Assembly: GCA_031556725.1 (NCBI GenBank) | Contig: JAVBSL010000033.1 | Location: forward strand, 42,684-106,683 | Direction: 5' to 3' | From: UBA935 sp031556725 | GTDB taxonomy: Bacteria > Bacillota > Clostridia > Lachnospirales > Lachnospiraceae | DNA: 64,000 nucleotides | In this document: piece after piece, positions 51,200-59,217 of the stretch | Numbering within the stretch: the stretch's first letter is position 1 | How the letters are laid out: each line of letters starts with the position of its first letter | The notes under the pieces: generated by a model | The model's input: only the letters and a program-made list of their open reading frames with translations | Told to the model about the DNA's origin: nothing | Database searches by the model: none | Translations under genes and position numbers: made by a program

Positions 51200-52648
51200 C
51201 TATAAACTGTCGCCGAAATCTTCCTTAAATTTTTTCACCAGTTTGTCCTGCCAATTGCCGATGGGCTCCAGCTTTCCGAAGAAAAAGCGAAGGATGGAAG
51301 GCTCTTCGGTAAATTTCAGACCGCCGATCAGATCCCGGTTTTCATAAAGCCACAGAATCCGGTCTACGGCAAAATGAATCTGTGATAAAGTAAATACCCG
51401 GCGGGGCAGGGCCAGACGGAGCAGCTCCATTTTGGCGATGACCTCATCGCCGTTTTCGTCCCGGTCTTCGGAAAGGGTGCCTCGTTCCGTACCTCTGATT
51501 CCGGCTGCCAGATAGAGGGCACTGCCCACAGCGGCGGCAGGATATTGTTCCGGCGGAACGTGAGGAACGAATTTGGTGCAATCGATGTGCACTCCCAGAC
51601 CACCGGCAGGGGTTACCATGGGTACTCCTTTTTCGGTAAGCAGGCGGGTCATTTCTTCAATGAAGATGGGCCCTTGCGATATCATATCCTCATCCATGGA
51701 TTCTTCCAGGCCCACGGCCATGGCCTCAATCTCTCTGATGGAAACACCGCCGTAGGTAGAAAAGCCTTCATACAGGGGGGTCATTTCCCTGATTTTGGTA
51801 TAATCTTCTTCCTGGCGGAAGCACATGCCGCCGCCCCGGGAACAGGTCAGCTTGCGGGCAGAAAAATAAATAATATCAAAACATTTACTGACGTTCTTTG
51901 TAATCTCCCGAATGCTCATTTTTTGACATTGTTCTTCTCTTGTCTTCATAAAATAAAGATTATCGGCCAGCAGACTGGCATCCAGGACATATTTGATTCC
52001 CGCCTTTTTACAAATCTTACCCACTTCCTGCATATTTTCCAACGAAACAGGTTGCCCGCCAATCAGATTCGTACCGGCTTCCATCCGAACAAACGCAATA
52101 TTCGAGGCTCCTTTTTCAGCAATAAAGCTGCGCAGCTTTTCGGTATCAATATTGCCCTTAAAAGGACATTCACTTTGCGGCGCCCAGCCTTCCTCGTATA
52201 AAAATTCTTCCACACATCCCTTTTTTGTCAGGATATGCGCTCTGGCGGTAGTGAAATGGTGGTTCATAGCCACAGTCTGGCCGGATTTCAGCAACAGTTC
52301 ACATAGCAAATGTTCGCAGGCTCGTCCCTGATGGGCAGGAACGAAATATTCCATCCCGAATATTTCCTGAATTTGTTTTTCCAGCTTATAAAAGGATGCA
52401 CTGCCGGCATAAGCATCATCCGCCAGCATCATAGCAGCTAACTGCCGGTCACTCATGGCATTGACACCGCTATCGGTGAGCATATCGATAAAAACATGTT
52501 CGTTTTTCAGTAAATGAGCATTGTTGCCCGCCTCCTTATTAATGGTTACCCGTTGGTCAATAGGCAGAAGAGATAGTTTTTGTACAATTCTGACCTTGTG
52601 CATTTCCAAGGGTACCGCTTTTGATTTTAAAAATTTAATATTGGCCAT
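51200..52648 (-). CDS. PLP-dependent tryptophanase/tyrosine phenol-lyase family enzyme
   Basis: 482 residues on the minus strand, ATG at 52648 with AAGGAGT upstream; the frame extends further but without conservation. Fold-type I PLP enzyme of the beta-eliminating lyase family: the N-terminal KVRIVQKLSLLP (compare RIKMVEPI in TnaA), DMLTDSGVNAMSD, PAHQGRACEHLL (PLP phosphate site), FVRMEAGTNLIGGQPVS, and the likely PLP lysine K266 in FSARKLTCSRGGG. The region around this lysine differs from classical TnaA (SAKKDAMVPMGG) and Tpl (SGKKDCLVNIGG), so it probably belongs to a separate subgroup; tryptophan, tyrosine or another amino acid could be the substrate. It stands alone, convergent with lgt. 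Confidence 0.85.
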   Translation of the reverse strand: MANIKFLKSKAVPLEMHKVRIVQKLSLLPIDQRVTINKEAGNNAHLLKNEHVFIDMLTDSGVNAMSDRQLAAMMLADDAYAGSASFYKLEKQIQEIFGMEYFVPAHQGRACEHLLCELLLKSGQTVAMNHHFTTARAHILTKKGCVEEFLYEEGWAPQSECPFKGNIDTEKLRSFIAEKGASNIAFVRMEAGTNLIGGQPVSLENMQEVGKICKKAGIKYVLDASLLADNLYFMKTREEQCQKMSIREITKNVSKCFDIIYFSARKLTCSRGGGMCFRQEEDYTKIREMTPLYEGFSTYGGVSIREIEAMAVGLEESMDEDMISQGPIFIEEMTRLLTEKGVPMVTPAGGLGVHIDCTKFVPHVPPEQYPAAAVGSALYLAAGIRGTERGTLSEDRDENGDEVIAKMELLRLALPRRVFTLSQIHFAVDRILWLYENRDLIGGLKFTEEPSILRFFFGKLEPIGNWQDKLVKKFKEDFGDSL

Positions 52649-52767
52649 ATTATCCGACTCCTTCTTTGTTTTAAAGGTATTATTTACAAAAAAATAAAAA
52701 ATATGTAAAAAATTCAGATTGTTGAAAGTGCACAAAAATTTACGAAATAACTGTAAAAAAATATCCA

Positions 52768-52796
52768 TTGACAATAATGATAACAGGGTATAAAAT
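52768..52796 (+). promoter_or_regulatory. Promoter of the galactan-type ABC operon
   Basis: Consensus -35 TTGACA (52768-52773), 17-bp spacer, -10 TAAAAT (52791-52796). Confidence 0.8.
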
Positions 52797-52803
52797 GAAT
52801 TCA

Positions 52804-52843
52804 TGAACAACCGATTGCGCAAGCAGAGCAAATTGATTGTTCA
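52804..52843. promoter_or_regulatory. Interrupted dyad at the transcription start
   Basis: TGAACAA (52804-52810) and TTGTTCA (52837-52843) form perfect 7-bp arms with partly complementary sequence inside. It lies at or just after the likely start site, so it is either an operator half-site pair or a 5' leader hairpin. Confidence 0.45.
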
Positions 52844-52881
52844 GCCATTCAAAATAAGAATTTTCACAGGGAGGAAAATCT

Positions 52882-54174
52882 ATGAAGAAAAAATTATTAT
52901 CCGTTTTACTGACAACCGCAATGGTTGCCTCTGTACTTACCGGCTGCGGTAAGAGCACAGAAACTCCGGCGGCACCTGCCGACAAAACAGAAGCAGCACC
53001 TGCCGACAAAACAGAAGCAGCAGCACCTGCAGAAGAAACAGCAAGTACCGGTTTAACTACCGATGAGATTACATTAACTGTATGGGAATCTACCGGCGGT
53101 CCCGATGAATTCATCCAAAAGGCCGGGGAAGCTTTTACCGCAATGTATCCGAATATTAAAATTGAGTATGTAAACGTTGAAATTGGCGATGCCGGTACCC
53201 GGATCGCATTAGATGGTCCTGCTGGAGTTGGTCCTGACGTATTCGCAGCGCCCCATGATAAATTGGGCGGATTAGTTGCCGGCGGACACGTACTTCCTAC
53301 TGTTGAGGCCTCTGAAGTAGCTGCCAGCGTATTAGGCGCATGTGCTACCGCAGTAACCTACCAGGGAACGATGTATGGATACCCTGTATCAGCAGAAACC
53401 TATGCTTTGTACTATAACAAAGATCTGATTGCTGAAGCAGATGTTCCCACCACATGGGAAGGCGTTAAAGAATTCTCCGAGAAATTTAATGCTGAAAATA
53501 AAGGGAAATACGGATTTATGATGGATGTCGGAAACGGCTATTATACCATCCTTTTCACCACCAGCGAAGGTAACCTGTTATTCGGACCTGACGGAACAGA
53601 TACTACTTCCACCAATATTAACTCCGCAGCATCTGTAGCCGGTATGGAATTCTTTGCTTCTTTAAGAAGTGCTTTGGATGTTCCCGCAGCAGACTTGGAA
53701 ACAGCTCAGACTGATGCAGCTTTCGGCAGCGGCAACGTAGCAATGTACATTAGCGGCCCTTGGAATATTGCAAACTTTGAAGGACAGGGAATCAATTTTG
53801 GTGTAACTTCACTTCCCAGCCTTCCCGGTAACAGCACACCCGCAGCTTCTTTCTCCGGAACCAGATCCATGTTTGTATCTGCATATACCGATTATCCGGC
53901 CGAAGCAGCAGCATTTGCAAAATTCCTGACCACCGATGAAATGCAGGCACTGAGATATGAAATTACCGGTGCGCTTCCGTCTATCGATGTAACCGTTGAC
54001 AGTCCTTATGCAGCAGGTTTCGTAAAACAGTTAGACTATGCTTTCCCGATGCCGTCAATTCCTGAGATGGATAGTTTCTGGGATCCCATGAAAGCAGCAA
54101 GTTCCAACATCTGGAATGGTGCTGATATTCAGGCAGAATTAGATGCATGTGATGCGGCAATCCTTCAAAAATAA
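52882..54174 (+). CDS. Maltose-type sugar-binding lipoprotein
   Basis: 430 residues, GGGAGG before the ATG at 52882. Signal peptide with lipobox LTGC (C22), then an Ala/Pro/Lys/Thr/Glu-rich linker with a repeated APADKTEA unit (about 32-54). The SBP_bac_1 fold (TLTVWESTGGPDEFIQKA, VGPDVFAAPHDKLGGL, YGYPVSAETYALYYNKDL, MYISGPWNIANFEGQGINFGV) follows. It resembles GanS/CycB and MalE proteins that bind linear oligosaccharides. It is followed by a strong hairpin, then two permeases and a GH53 galactanase, so beta-1,4-galacto-oligosaccharides are the inferred ligand. No ATPase gene is nearby; a shared MsmX-type ATPase is likely. Confidence 0.92.
   Translation: MKKKLLSVLLTTAMVASVLTGCGKSTETPAAPADKTEAAPADKTEAAAPAEETASTGLTTDEITLTVWESTGGPDEFIQKAGEAFTAMYPNIKIEYVNVEIGDAGTRIALDGPAGVGPDVFAAPHDKLGGLVAGGHVLPTVEASEVAASVLGACATAVTYQGTMYGYPVSAETYALYYNKDLIAEADVPTTWEGVKEFSEKFNAENKGKYGFMMDVGNGYYTILFTTSEGNLLFGPDGTDTTSTNINSAASVAGMEFFASLRSALDVPAADLETAQTDAAFGSGNVAMYISGPWNIANFEGQGINFGVTSLPSLPGNSTPAASFSGTRSMFVSAYTDYPAEAAAFAKFLTTDEMQALRYEITGALPSIDVTVDSPYAAGFVKQLDYAFPMPSIPEMDSFWDPMKAASSNIWNGADIQAELDACDAAILQK
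52972..53019 (+). repeat. Tandem 24-bp repeat in the lipoprotein linker
   Basis: Two adjacent identical 24-bp units (52972-52995, 52996-53019), each coding APADKTEA in the spacer between lipid anchor and binding domain. A partial third unit follows. Copy number could vary by slippage without affecting the fold. Confidence 0.8.
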
Positions 54175-54217
54175 TATAGATGTAAAAGACACTTTTACAG
54201 AAAAGAATGAGTAACTT

Positions 54218-54266
54218 ACAGCATCTCAAAATACATAGGTAACAGGTATTTTGAGGTGCTGTTTTT
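54218..54266 (+). terminator. Attenuating terminator between binding protein and permeases
   Basis: Stem of about 17 bp (ACAGCATCTCAAAATAC against GTATTTTGAGGTGCTGT, one T-G pair) and TTTTT. Such partial terminators commonly keep binding protein in excess over the membrane subunits. Confidence 0.88.
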
Positions 54267-54304
54267 AGAAAAACAGCAACAAAAAGCGGAAAGAGGGTGA
54301 TTGT

Positions 54305-55642
54305 TTGAGTAATTCAGCAGACGTAAAACAATTAGCAGCAGATGGCTCCAAGCAAAAAAAGGTGATGCTCACCGCCATTATTTTCATGGGTTTAGCCCAT
54401 ATTATTTACTTGAAACAATATGTGAAGGGAGTGTTCTATGCCCTGATTGAAGTGATTTTCCTGATTTTCTTACCTAAAACCATCAGTAAGATAGCGGGTT
54501 TGATCACATTAGGCAGTCCTCAGCCGGATTTGCCGGTAAAGATGAGAGATAATTCCATGTTTATGCTGATTGACGGCGTTATGGTTTTGGCGGTAGTAGC
54601 TATTTTTGCGGTGGTTTATTATTTGTCGGTAAGAGATGCTGTGAATGAGTATAAGGATTATTGCATCAGTAAAATGATGAAAGGGAATAAAAGCTCTTTT
54701 TCTGCCTTATTAGGAAAATCCTTTCCGGTTATGGGATTGGCTCCCAGCGTTGGATTGGTGGTATTTTTCGTTATGGTACCGCTTGTGTTTTCCGCCTGTG
54801 TGGCATTTACCAATTACTCGGCACCCAATAATATTCCCCCAAATAATACTGTGGATTGGGTAGGAGCAGATAATTTTGGGATATTATTTGGCGGAGACGC
54901 TTCCTGGTCCAGTGCTTTTGGGCGGATTGCGACATGGACCCTTACCTGGGCATTATTGGCAACCGTTACTTGTTATTTTGGCGGTTTGCTGATGGCAGTA
55001 GTGCTTCATGAAAATAATTTTAAGATCAAACCCTTGTTCCGCACCATTTTTATTCTGCCTTACGCAGTTCCGGCAGTTGTTAGTATGCTGGTATGGAAAA
55101 ACTTGCTAAACGGAACCTTTGGACCGGTTAACCGGACTTTAATGGAGATTGGCCTCATCAGTAACCCGATCCCCTGGCTGAGTGATGGGACGATGGCCAA
55201 ATTTGTAACGGTGGCTATTAACCTGTGGGCCGGTTTTCCCTATTTTATGTTATTGTCCATGGGAACCATGACCGCCATTTCCAGTGATGTATTTGAGGCG
55301 GCAAGAATCGATGGTGCCAATAAATTACAGGTGTTCAGAAGAATCACGCTGCCCCTGGTACTCTATCAAACCATGCCGCTGATTATCATGTCCTTTACGC
55401 ACAATGTCAATAATTTCGGTGCAATTTTCTTCCTCACCGGCGGCAATCCGAAGGTGGCTGATTCCACATTAAGCGGAGCCGGCGGAACCGATATTTTGGT
55501 GACCTGGATCTATAAGCTGACCGTTGACCTGATGAAATACAATTTTGCATCAGTGATTGCAGTGCTGATTTTCGTTGTTCTGGCTCCTTTTGCCATATGG
55601 AATTTCAGCCGCACCAAATCATACAGGGAGGGTGAATTATAA
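54305..55642 (+). CDS. ganP: Sugar ABC permease, MalF/GanP type
   Basis: 445 residues from a TTG at 54305 (AGAGGGTG upstream). An N-terminal extension with two or three membrane helices (about 20-125) precedes six permease helices; the EAA loop EAARIDGANKLQVFRRITLPL is near residues 337-357. The extended N-terminus and domain order match MalF-like proteins of Firmicutes (GanP/MalC). With the next gene it forms the channel. GanP is inferred from the GH53 neighbour; a maltodextrin transporter would look similar. Confidence 0.85.
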   Translation: MSNSADVKQLAADGSKQKKVMLTAIIFMGLAHIIYLKQYVKGVFYALIEVIFLIFLPKTISKIAGLITLGSPQPDLPVKMRDNSMFMLIDGVMVLAVVAIFAVVYYLSVRDAVNEYKDYCISKMMKGNKSSFSALLGKSFPVMGLAPSVGLVVFFVMVPLVFSACVAFTNYSAPNNIPPNNTVDWVGADNFGILFGGDASWSSAFGRIATWTLTWALLATVTCYFGGLLMAVVLHENNFKIKPLFRTIFILPYAVPAVVSMLVWKNLLNGTFGPVNRTLMEIGLISNPIPWLSDGTMAKFVTVAINLWAGFPYFMLLSMGTMTAISSDVFEAARIDGANKLQVFRRITLPLVLYQTMPLIIMSFTHNVNNFGAIFFLTGGNPKVADSTLSGAGGTDILVTWIYKLTVDLMKYNFASVIAVLIFVVLAPFAIWNFSRTKSYREGEL

Positions 55643-56481
55643 TGAGCAGAAAAACGATTAAACATATAAACTTAACAATTGTATTGATTTTCCTGACCTG
55701 CATATGTCTGGCGGTTGTTTATCCGCTTATCTATACCATAAGCGGAGCCTTATCCCCGGGAAAATCCATTGCCAGCATGAGTATCATTCCTTTTGCGGAT
55801 GGCATTACCTTTGAGCATTTTCAGTATCTGTTTACCCAGACCCCTTATTTATCATGGTTTAAGAATACCTTTATCATTGCGGTATCTACCTCGGCATTAA
55901 CCATAATCGTGGCATCCATGGGAGCCTATGTGTTTTCCCGTTTCCGTTTCCCGGTAAAGAAGCAGATGATGATGGCCATGTTGATCCTGCAGATTTTTCC
56001 TTCTTTTGTAGGAATGGTGGCAATCTATGTCATCTTGCTCAGAATCGGCGGATTAGATACCCTTTGGGGATTGGTACTGGTATACCTGGCAGGAAATATT
56101 CCTTATAATACATGGATGGTAAAAAGCTATATGGATACCATTCCCAAATCATTGGATGAAGCAGCCAGAATCGATGGTGCCAATCATTTTCGTGTATTTG
56201 CAACCATTATTCTGCCGATTGCCAAGCCAATCATTACGTTCTTGGGGATTACCAGTTTTACGGCTCCCTGGATGGATTATATTTTCCCCAAAATGGTTCT
56301 GCGTTCGGCTGATAAGCAGACCCTTGCTATTGGATTGTACAACTTTGTTACCGATAAGAAAAATGAGTTCACCAATTTTTCCGCCGGTGCCATTTTAGTG
56401 GCAATTCCCTTTGTAATCTTTTTTATCATTACCCAGAATATGCTGGTAACCAGTATGGGCGGATCAGCAGTCAAAGAATAA
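55642..56481 (+). CDS. ganQ: Sugar ABC permease, MalG/GanQ type
   Basis: 279 residues, ATG overlapping the previous stop by one base. Six membrane helices; the EAA loop with DEAARIDGANHFRVFATIILPIAKP (about 170-195) is typical of MalG. C-terminus TQNMLVTSMGGSAVKE as in MalG/GanQ. The second half of the importer channel. A long structured gap (160 bases) separates it from the galactanase gene. Confidence 0.87.
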   Translation: MSRKTIKHINLTIVLIFLTCICLAVVYPLIYTISGALSPGKSIASMSIIPFADGITFEHFQYLFTQTPYLSWFKNTFIIAVSTSALTIIVASMGAYVFSRFRFPVKKQMMMAMLILQIFPSFVGMVAIYVILLRIGGLDTLWGLVLVYLAGNIPYNTWMVKSYMDTIPKSLDEAARIDGANHFRVFATIILPIAKPIITFLGITSFTAPWMDYIFPKMVLRSADKQTLAIGLYNFVTDKKNEFTNFSAGAILVAIPFVIFFIITQNMLVTSMGGSAVKE

Positions 56482-56628
56482 TGTGAGAAGTGAATCTAAG
56501 GCAGCAAAATACGCTGCCTAAGAATCACTAAAATCTCACATCGAAGAATGACCTCAGGGCTCATTCTTCCGCGCTAATTTATGTGGGTATTGTTTATGCT
56601 GCTGGTGCAGCATGTTAGAAATGTGAGA
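56481..56628 (+). other. Three hairpins with a competing pairing before the galactanase gene
   Basis: Hairpin A: 56481-56505 pairs with 56513-56541 (outer ATGTGAGA/TCTCACAT, inner GGCAGC/GCTGCC, a small bulge). Hairpin B: GAAGAATGA/TCATTCTTC at 56543-56569. Hairpin C: ATGCTGC-TGGT-GCAGCAT at 56596-56613. ATGTGAGA recurs at 56621-56628, immediately at the ribosome binding site of the next gene, so the TCTCACAT strand (56534-56541) can pair with either copy. No T-run follows any stem. Confidence 0.68.
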
Positions 56629-56641
56629 GGTAAGATAGAGA

Positions 56642-57757
56642 ATGTCTGAATTTATAAAAGGGATGGATATTTCCACGTTGCTGGAATTGGAAAATCTCGG
56701 TGCGAAATTTTATGATAAAAGAAAAGAGAAGGATTTATTAAGCATATTACAGTCTTATGGTGTCAATGCAGTGCGGCTGCGTCTATGGCACGATCCGTAT
56801 ACAGAAGATGGCACAGCCTACGGTGCCGGAACCAATGATCTGCCCACCACCATTGCCCTGGCGAAAAGAGCATTGGCCATGGGAATGGATTTCCTGCTGG
56901 ATATCCATTACAGTGATTTCTGGACCGATCCCGGAAAGCAGATCCTTCCCAAGGCATGGAAAAACTATGATGTGGAACATTTAGAAAAAGTAATGTATGA
57001 CTATACCAGAGAAACCATGGAAGCGCTGAAGGAAGAAGATGCTTTTCCAACCATGGTGCAGGTGGGAAATGAGTTGTCAAACGGTCTGTTGTGGCCCTTT
57101 GGAAAGGTTCCGGAATATGAGAATATTGCCAGATTCGTTAATGCCGGAATCCGTGGGGTCCGGGCGGTTGACGAACAGATACCGATTATGATCCATCTGG
57201 ACAACGGCGGCAATAATAGGCTGTATCGGGAGTGGTTTGACAATTTCCTGAAAAATGGCGGTGAAGACTTCCAGGTGATTGGTTTGTCCTATTATCCTTT
57301 CTGGCATGGAACACTGCAGGACCTTGAAGATAATATGAACGATATCGCAGTCAGGTATGGAAAAGACTTGATTGTAGCAGAAGTATCTATGGGCTTTACC
57401 ATGAAGGATTACAAGGACCGGGAAGGTCTGACTCCGGCCCAACGCAAAGGTATGGCAACAAAACCGGAACTGGCGGCCAAGGTGGAATATGATATGACCC
57501 CTCAGGGACAGGCAGACTTTATGCAGGATATTATGGAACGGATTGCCAAAGTACCGGAAGGAAAAGGAAAAGGATTTTATTACTGGGAACCGGCCTGGCT
57601 TCCGGTGAAGGGCTCAGGATGGGCAACACCGGATTCACTGGAATATATCGGGGATAAGGGCCCTTGCGGCAACGAATGGGCTAATCAGGCGTTATTTGAC
57701 TATGATGGGAATGCCCTTCCGGCGCTGAATGTAATTCGTGATTTTGCAGAATCTTAA
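56642..57757 (+). CDS. ganB: GH53 endo-beta-1,4-galactanase, apparently cytoplasmic
   Basis: 371 residues. TIM-barrel of family GH53: KGMDISTLLELE at the N-terminus, NAVRLRLWHDPY, DIHYSDFWTDPGKQ, and the acid/base E144 in VGNELSNGLLWP; SYYPFWHG and the nucleophile E247 in VAEVSMGFT are also present, as are GKGFYYWEPAWLP and WAN near the end. Characterised GH53 galactanases are secreted or cell-bound with a signal peptide; this one starts directly with the barrel and has none. It probably cleaves imported beta-1,4-galacto-oligosaccharides in the cytoplasm, linking it to the ABC importer upstream. The start ATG at 56642 follows an AGAGGT region that is itself part of an RNA pairing. Confidence 0.93.
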   Translation: MSEFIKGMDISTLLELENLGAKFYDKRKEKDLLSILQSYGVNAVRLRLWHDPYTEDGTAYGAGTNDLPTTIALAKRALAMGMDFLLDIHYSDFWTDPGKQILPKAWKNYDVEHLEKVMYDYTRETMEALKEEDAFPTMVQVGNELSNGLLWPFGKVPEYENIARFVNAGIRGVRAVDEQIPIMIHLDNGGNNRLYREWFDNFLKNGGEDFQVIGLSYYPFWHGTLQDLEDNMNDIAVRYGKDLIVAEVSMGFTMKDYKDREGLTPAQRKGMATKPELAAKVEYDMTPQGQADFMQDIMERIAKVPEGKGKGFYYWEPAWLPVKGSGWATPDSLEYIGDKGPCGNEWANQALFDYDGNALPALNVIRDFAES

Positions 57758-57765
57758 AATAGCAG

Positions 57766-57807
57766 AAATCCTTCATGCAGTCTATAAAGATGCAGGGAGG
57801 ATTTTTT
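57766..57807 (+). terminator. Terminator after the galactanase gene, overlapping the maf 3' end
   Basis: Arms 57766-57779 and 57791-57804 (AAATCCT/AGGATTT and TGCA/TGCA outer and inner pairs, weak centre), followed by T6. The right arm lies in the end of the convergent maf gene. Confidence 0.72.
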
Positions 57808-58375
57808 GCAGGTTTCTTTCTGTCAGTTCATGATAAAATCTGCTTACGGGAAATCCCACCACATTATGGTAATCTCCGTTGATTCTTTCGATAAAAACGG
57901 CAGCTTTTCCCTGAATGCCATAGCCGCCGGCTTTATCCATCGGCTCTTGGGTGGCAACATAAGCAATGATTTCTGCTTGGGTCATGGGATACATTTTCAC
58001 TTCCGTCATTTCGGAAAATGTGAAGATTTCATTTAGAGTTTCATGATGAACCACACAGGTTACCCCGGTATATACTTGATGGGTTTGGCCTTGCAGCCTG
58101 GTAAGCATTTCTACAGCATGCTGTGTATGTTCGGGTTTACCAAGGATTTCCCCGTTTAAGCTGACGATGGTATCGGCACCGATGACGAAATAAGGTTCCG
58201 CTAATTCACCGGCGACATCCAAAGCCTTTAAGCGGGAAAGCTTTTCCACTGTTTCCCGGGGGGCAGAGGGAATGGGTATTTCTTCCCCATGGCTGGGAAT
58301 GACGGTAAAGGGGATTCCCATTAGACTAAGCAGTTCACTGCGCCGCGGTGATGCCGAAGCTAAAATGATTTTCAT
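57782..58375 (-). CDS. maf: Maf-family nucleoside triphosphate pyrophosphatase
   Basis: 197 residues on the minus strand. Family N-terminus ILASASPRRSELL (substrate loop), VIGADTIVSLNGEILGKP, YTGVTCV, DKAGGYGIQGKAAVFIERINGDYHNVVGFP with the conserved Lys/Gln and the final GFP motif. Maf/YhdE proteins hydrolyse dTTP/UTP or modified nucleotides and are linked to septum arrest. It is convergent with the galactanase and divergent from the two-component system, so it is independently expressed. Confidence 0.95.
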   Translation of the reverse strand: MKIILASASPRRSELLSLMGIPFTVIPSHGEEIPIPSAPRETVEKLSRLKALDVAGELAEPYFVIGADTIVSLNGEILGKPEHTQHAVEMLTRLQGQTHQVYTGVTCVVHHETLNEIFTFSEMTEVKMYPMTQAEIIAYVATQEPMDKAGGYGIQGKAAVFIERINGDYHNVVGFPVSRFYHELTERNLQKILPASL

Positions 58376-58463
58376 AATATTCCTCCATATACCAGGATTT
58401 TCAGTTTGGCAATCAACTGATTTGATATATTTTTATTTTAACTTATTTCCGCCAATAATCAAG

Positions 58464-58474
58464 TATGCTATACT
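58464..58474 (+). promoter_or_regulatory. Extended -10 promoter of the two-component system
   Basis: TATGC directly before TATACT (58469-58474) gives a TGn extended -10; the -35 region (58446-58451, TTTCCG) is weak, as is usual for extended -10 promoters. Confidence 0.5.
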
Positions 58475-58522
58475 CAATATAAATTAAAATAACCATTTAA
58501 AGGAAAAATGAGGGGTGAGAGG

Positions 58523-59209
58523 ATGCACTATAATTGTCTGATTGTGGATGATGAAACGGAATTGGCGGCCATGACTGCGGAATATTTTCAGATGTTCAAT
58601 GTTTCCTGTGCCTGGGTGGACAGTGCGGCCGCCTGTGAGGCTTTTTTACAGGAGCATACGGTGGAGCTGCTTTTGCTGGATATTAATCTGAAGGAAGAAA
58701 GCGGTTTTGCCCTGTGTAAGAAAATCAGGGAGAATTCCAATATGCCGATTCTTTTTATCAGTGCCAGACAAAGTGACGATGACGTCTTGATCGCCCTGAA
58801 TATCGGCGGCGATGATTATGTCAGGAAGCCCTATTCCCTAAGTGTCCTTTTGGCTAAGGTGAAAATTATGCTGCGGCGGATGGGGAACGGCAGCGGCGAA
58901 AAGCAGGGGGAAGAAATGGCCGGAAATATCCGGGTCAGGGAAGAGACCATGCGGGTTTATATCGGAGAAAAGGAAATACAGCTTAAGGCCAGAGAGTTTA
59001 AGCTTTTTAAATGTCTTTTTGATAACCGCAATACCATCGTTACGAAGGAAAGGCTGTTCAGTACCGTATGGGAAAATGCTTTTTTCAGTGACAGTACTTT
59101 GAATGTACATATTCGCCGGCTGCGGGAAAAGATGGAAGAGGACCCCAATGAGCCGAAGCTGATCAAAACCATCTGGGGAACAGGGTATATACTGGAAACA
59201 GGAAAGTAA
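58523..59209 (+). CDS. OmpR-family response regulator
   Basis: 228 residues from the ATG at 58523 (GGGGTGAGAGG upstream); an ATG five codons earlier (58508) is an alternative. Receiver domain with acidic pocket DDE, phospho-acceptor D53 in LLLLDIN, and KPYS with the conserved Lys; winged-helix output domain (about 130-226) with STLNVHIRRLREKM and IKTIWGTGYIL. Partner of the kinase encoded three to nine bases downstream. It probably regulates the ABC transporter that follows, through the direct repeats at 60569. Confidence 0.94.
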   Translation: MHYNCLIVDDETELAAMTAEYFQMFNVSCAWVDSAAACEAFLQEHTVELLLLDINLKEESGFALCKKIRENSNMPILFISARQSDDDVLIALNIGGDDYVRKPYSLSVLLAKVKIMLRRMGNGSGEKQGEEMAGNIRVREETMRVYIGEKEIQLKAREFKLFKCLFDNRNTIVTKERLFSTVWENAFFSDSTLNVHIRRLREKMEEDPNEPKLIKTIWGTGYILETGK

Positions 59210-59217
59210 GGTTGATT

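Noticed and set aside
51545..52201. 218-codon plus-strand frame opposite the tryptophanase-like gene
   Set aside because: His/Phe/Gly-rich shadow; the minus-strand protein has clear PLP-enzyme motifs.
56763..57442. Minus-strand frames opposite the GH53 gene
   Set aside because: Shadows without start signals; the plus strand encodes a full GH53 barrel.
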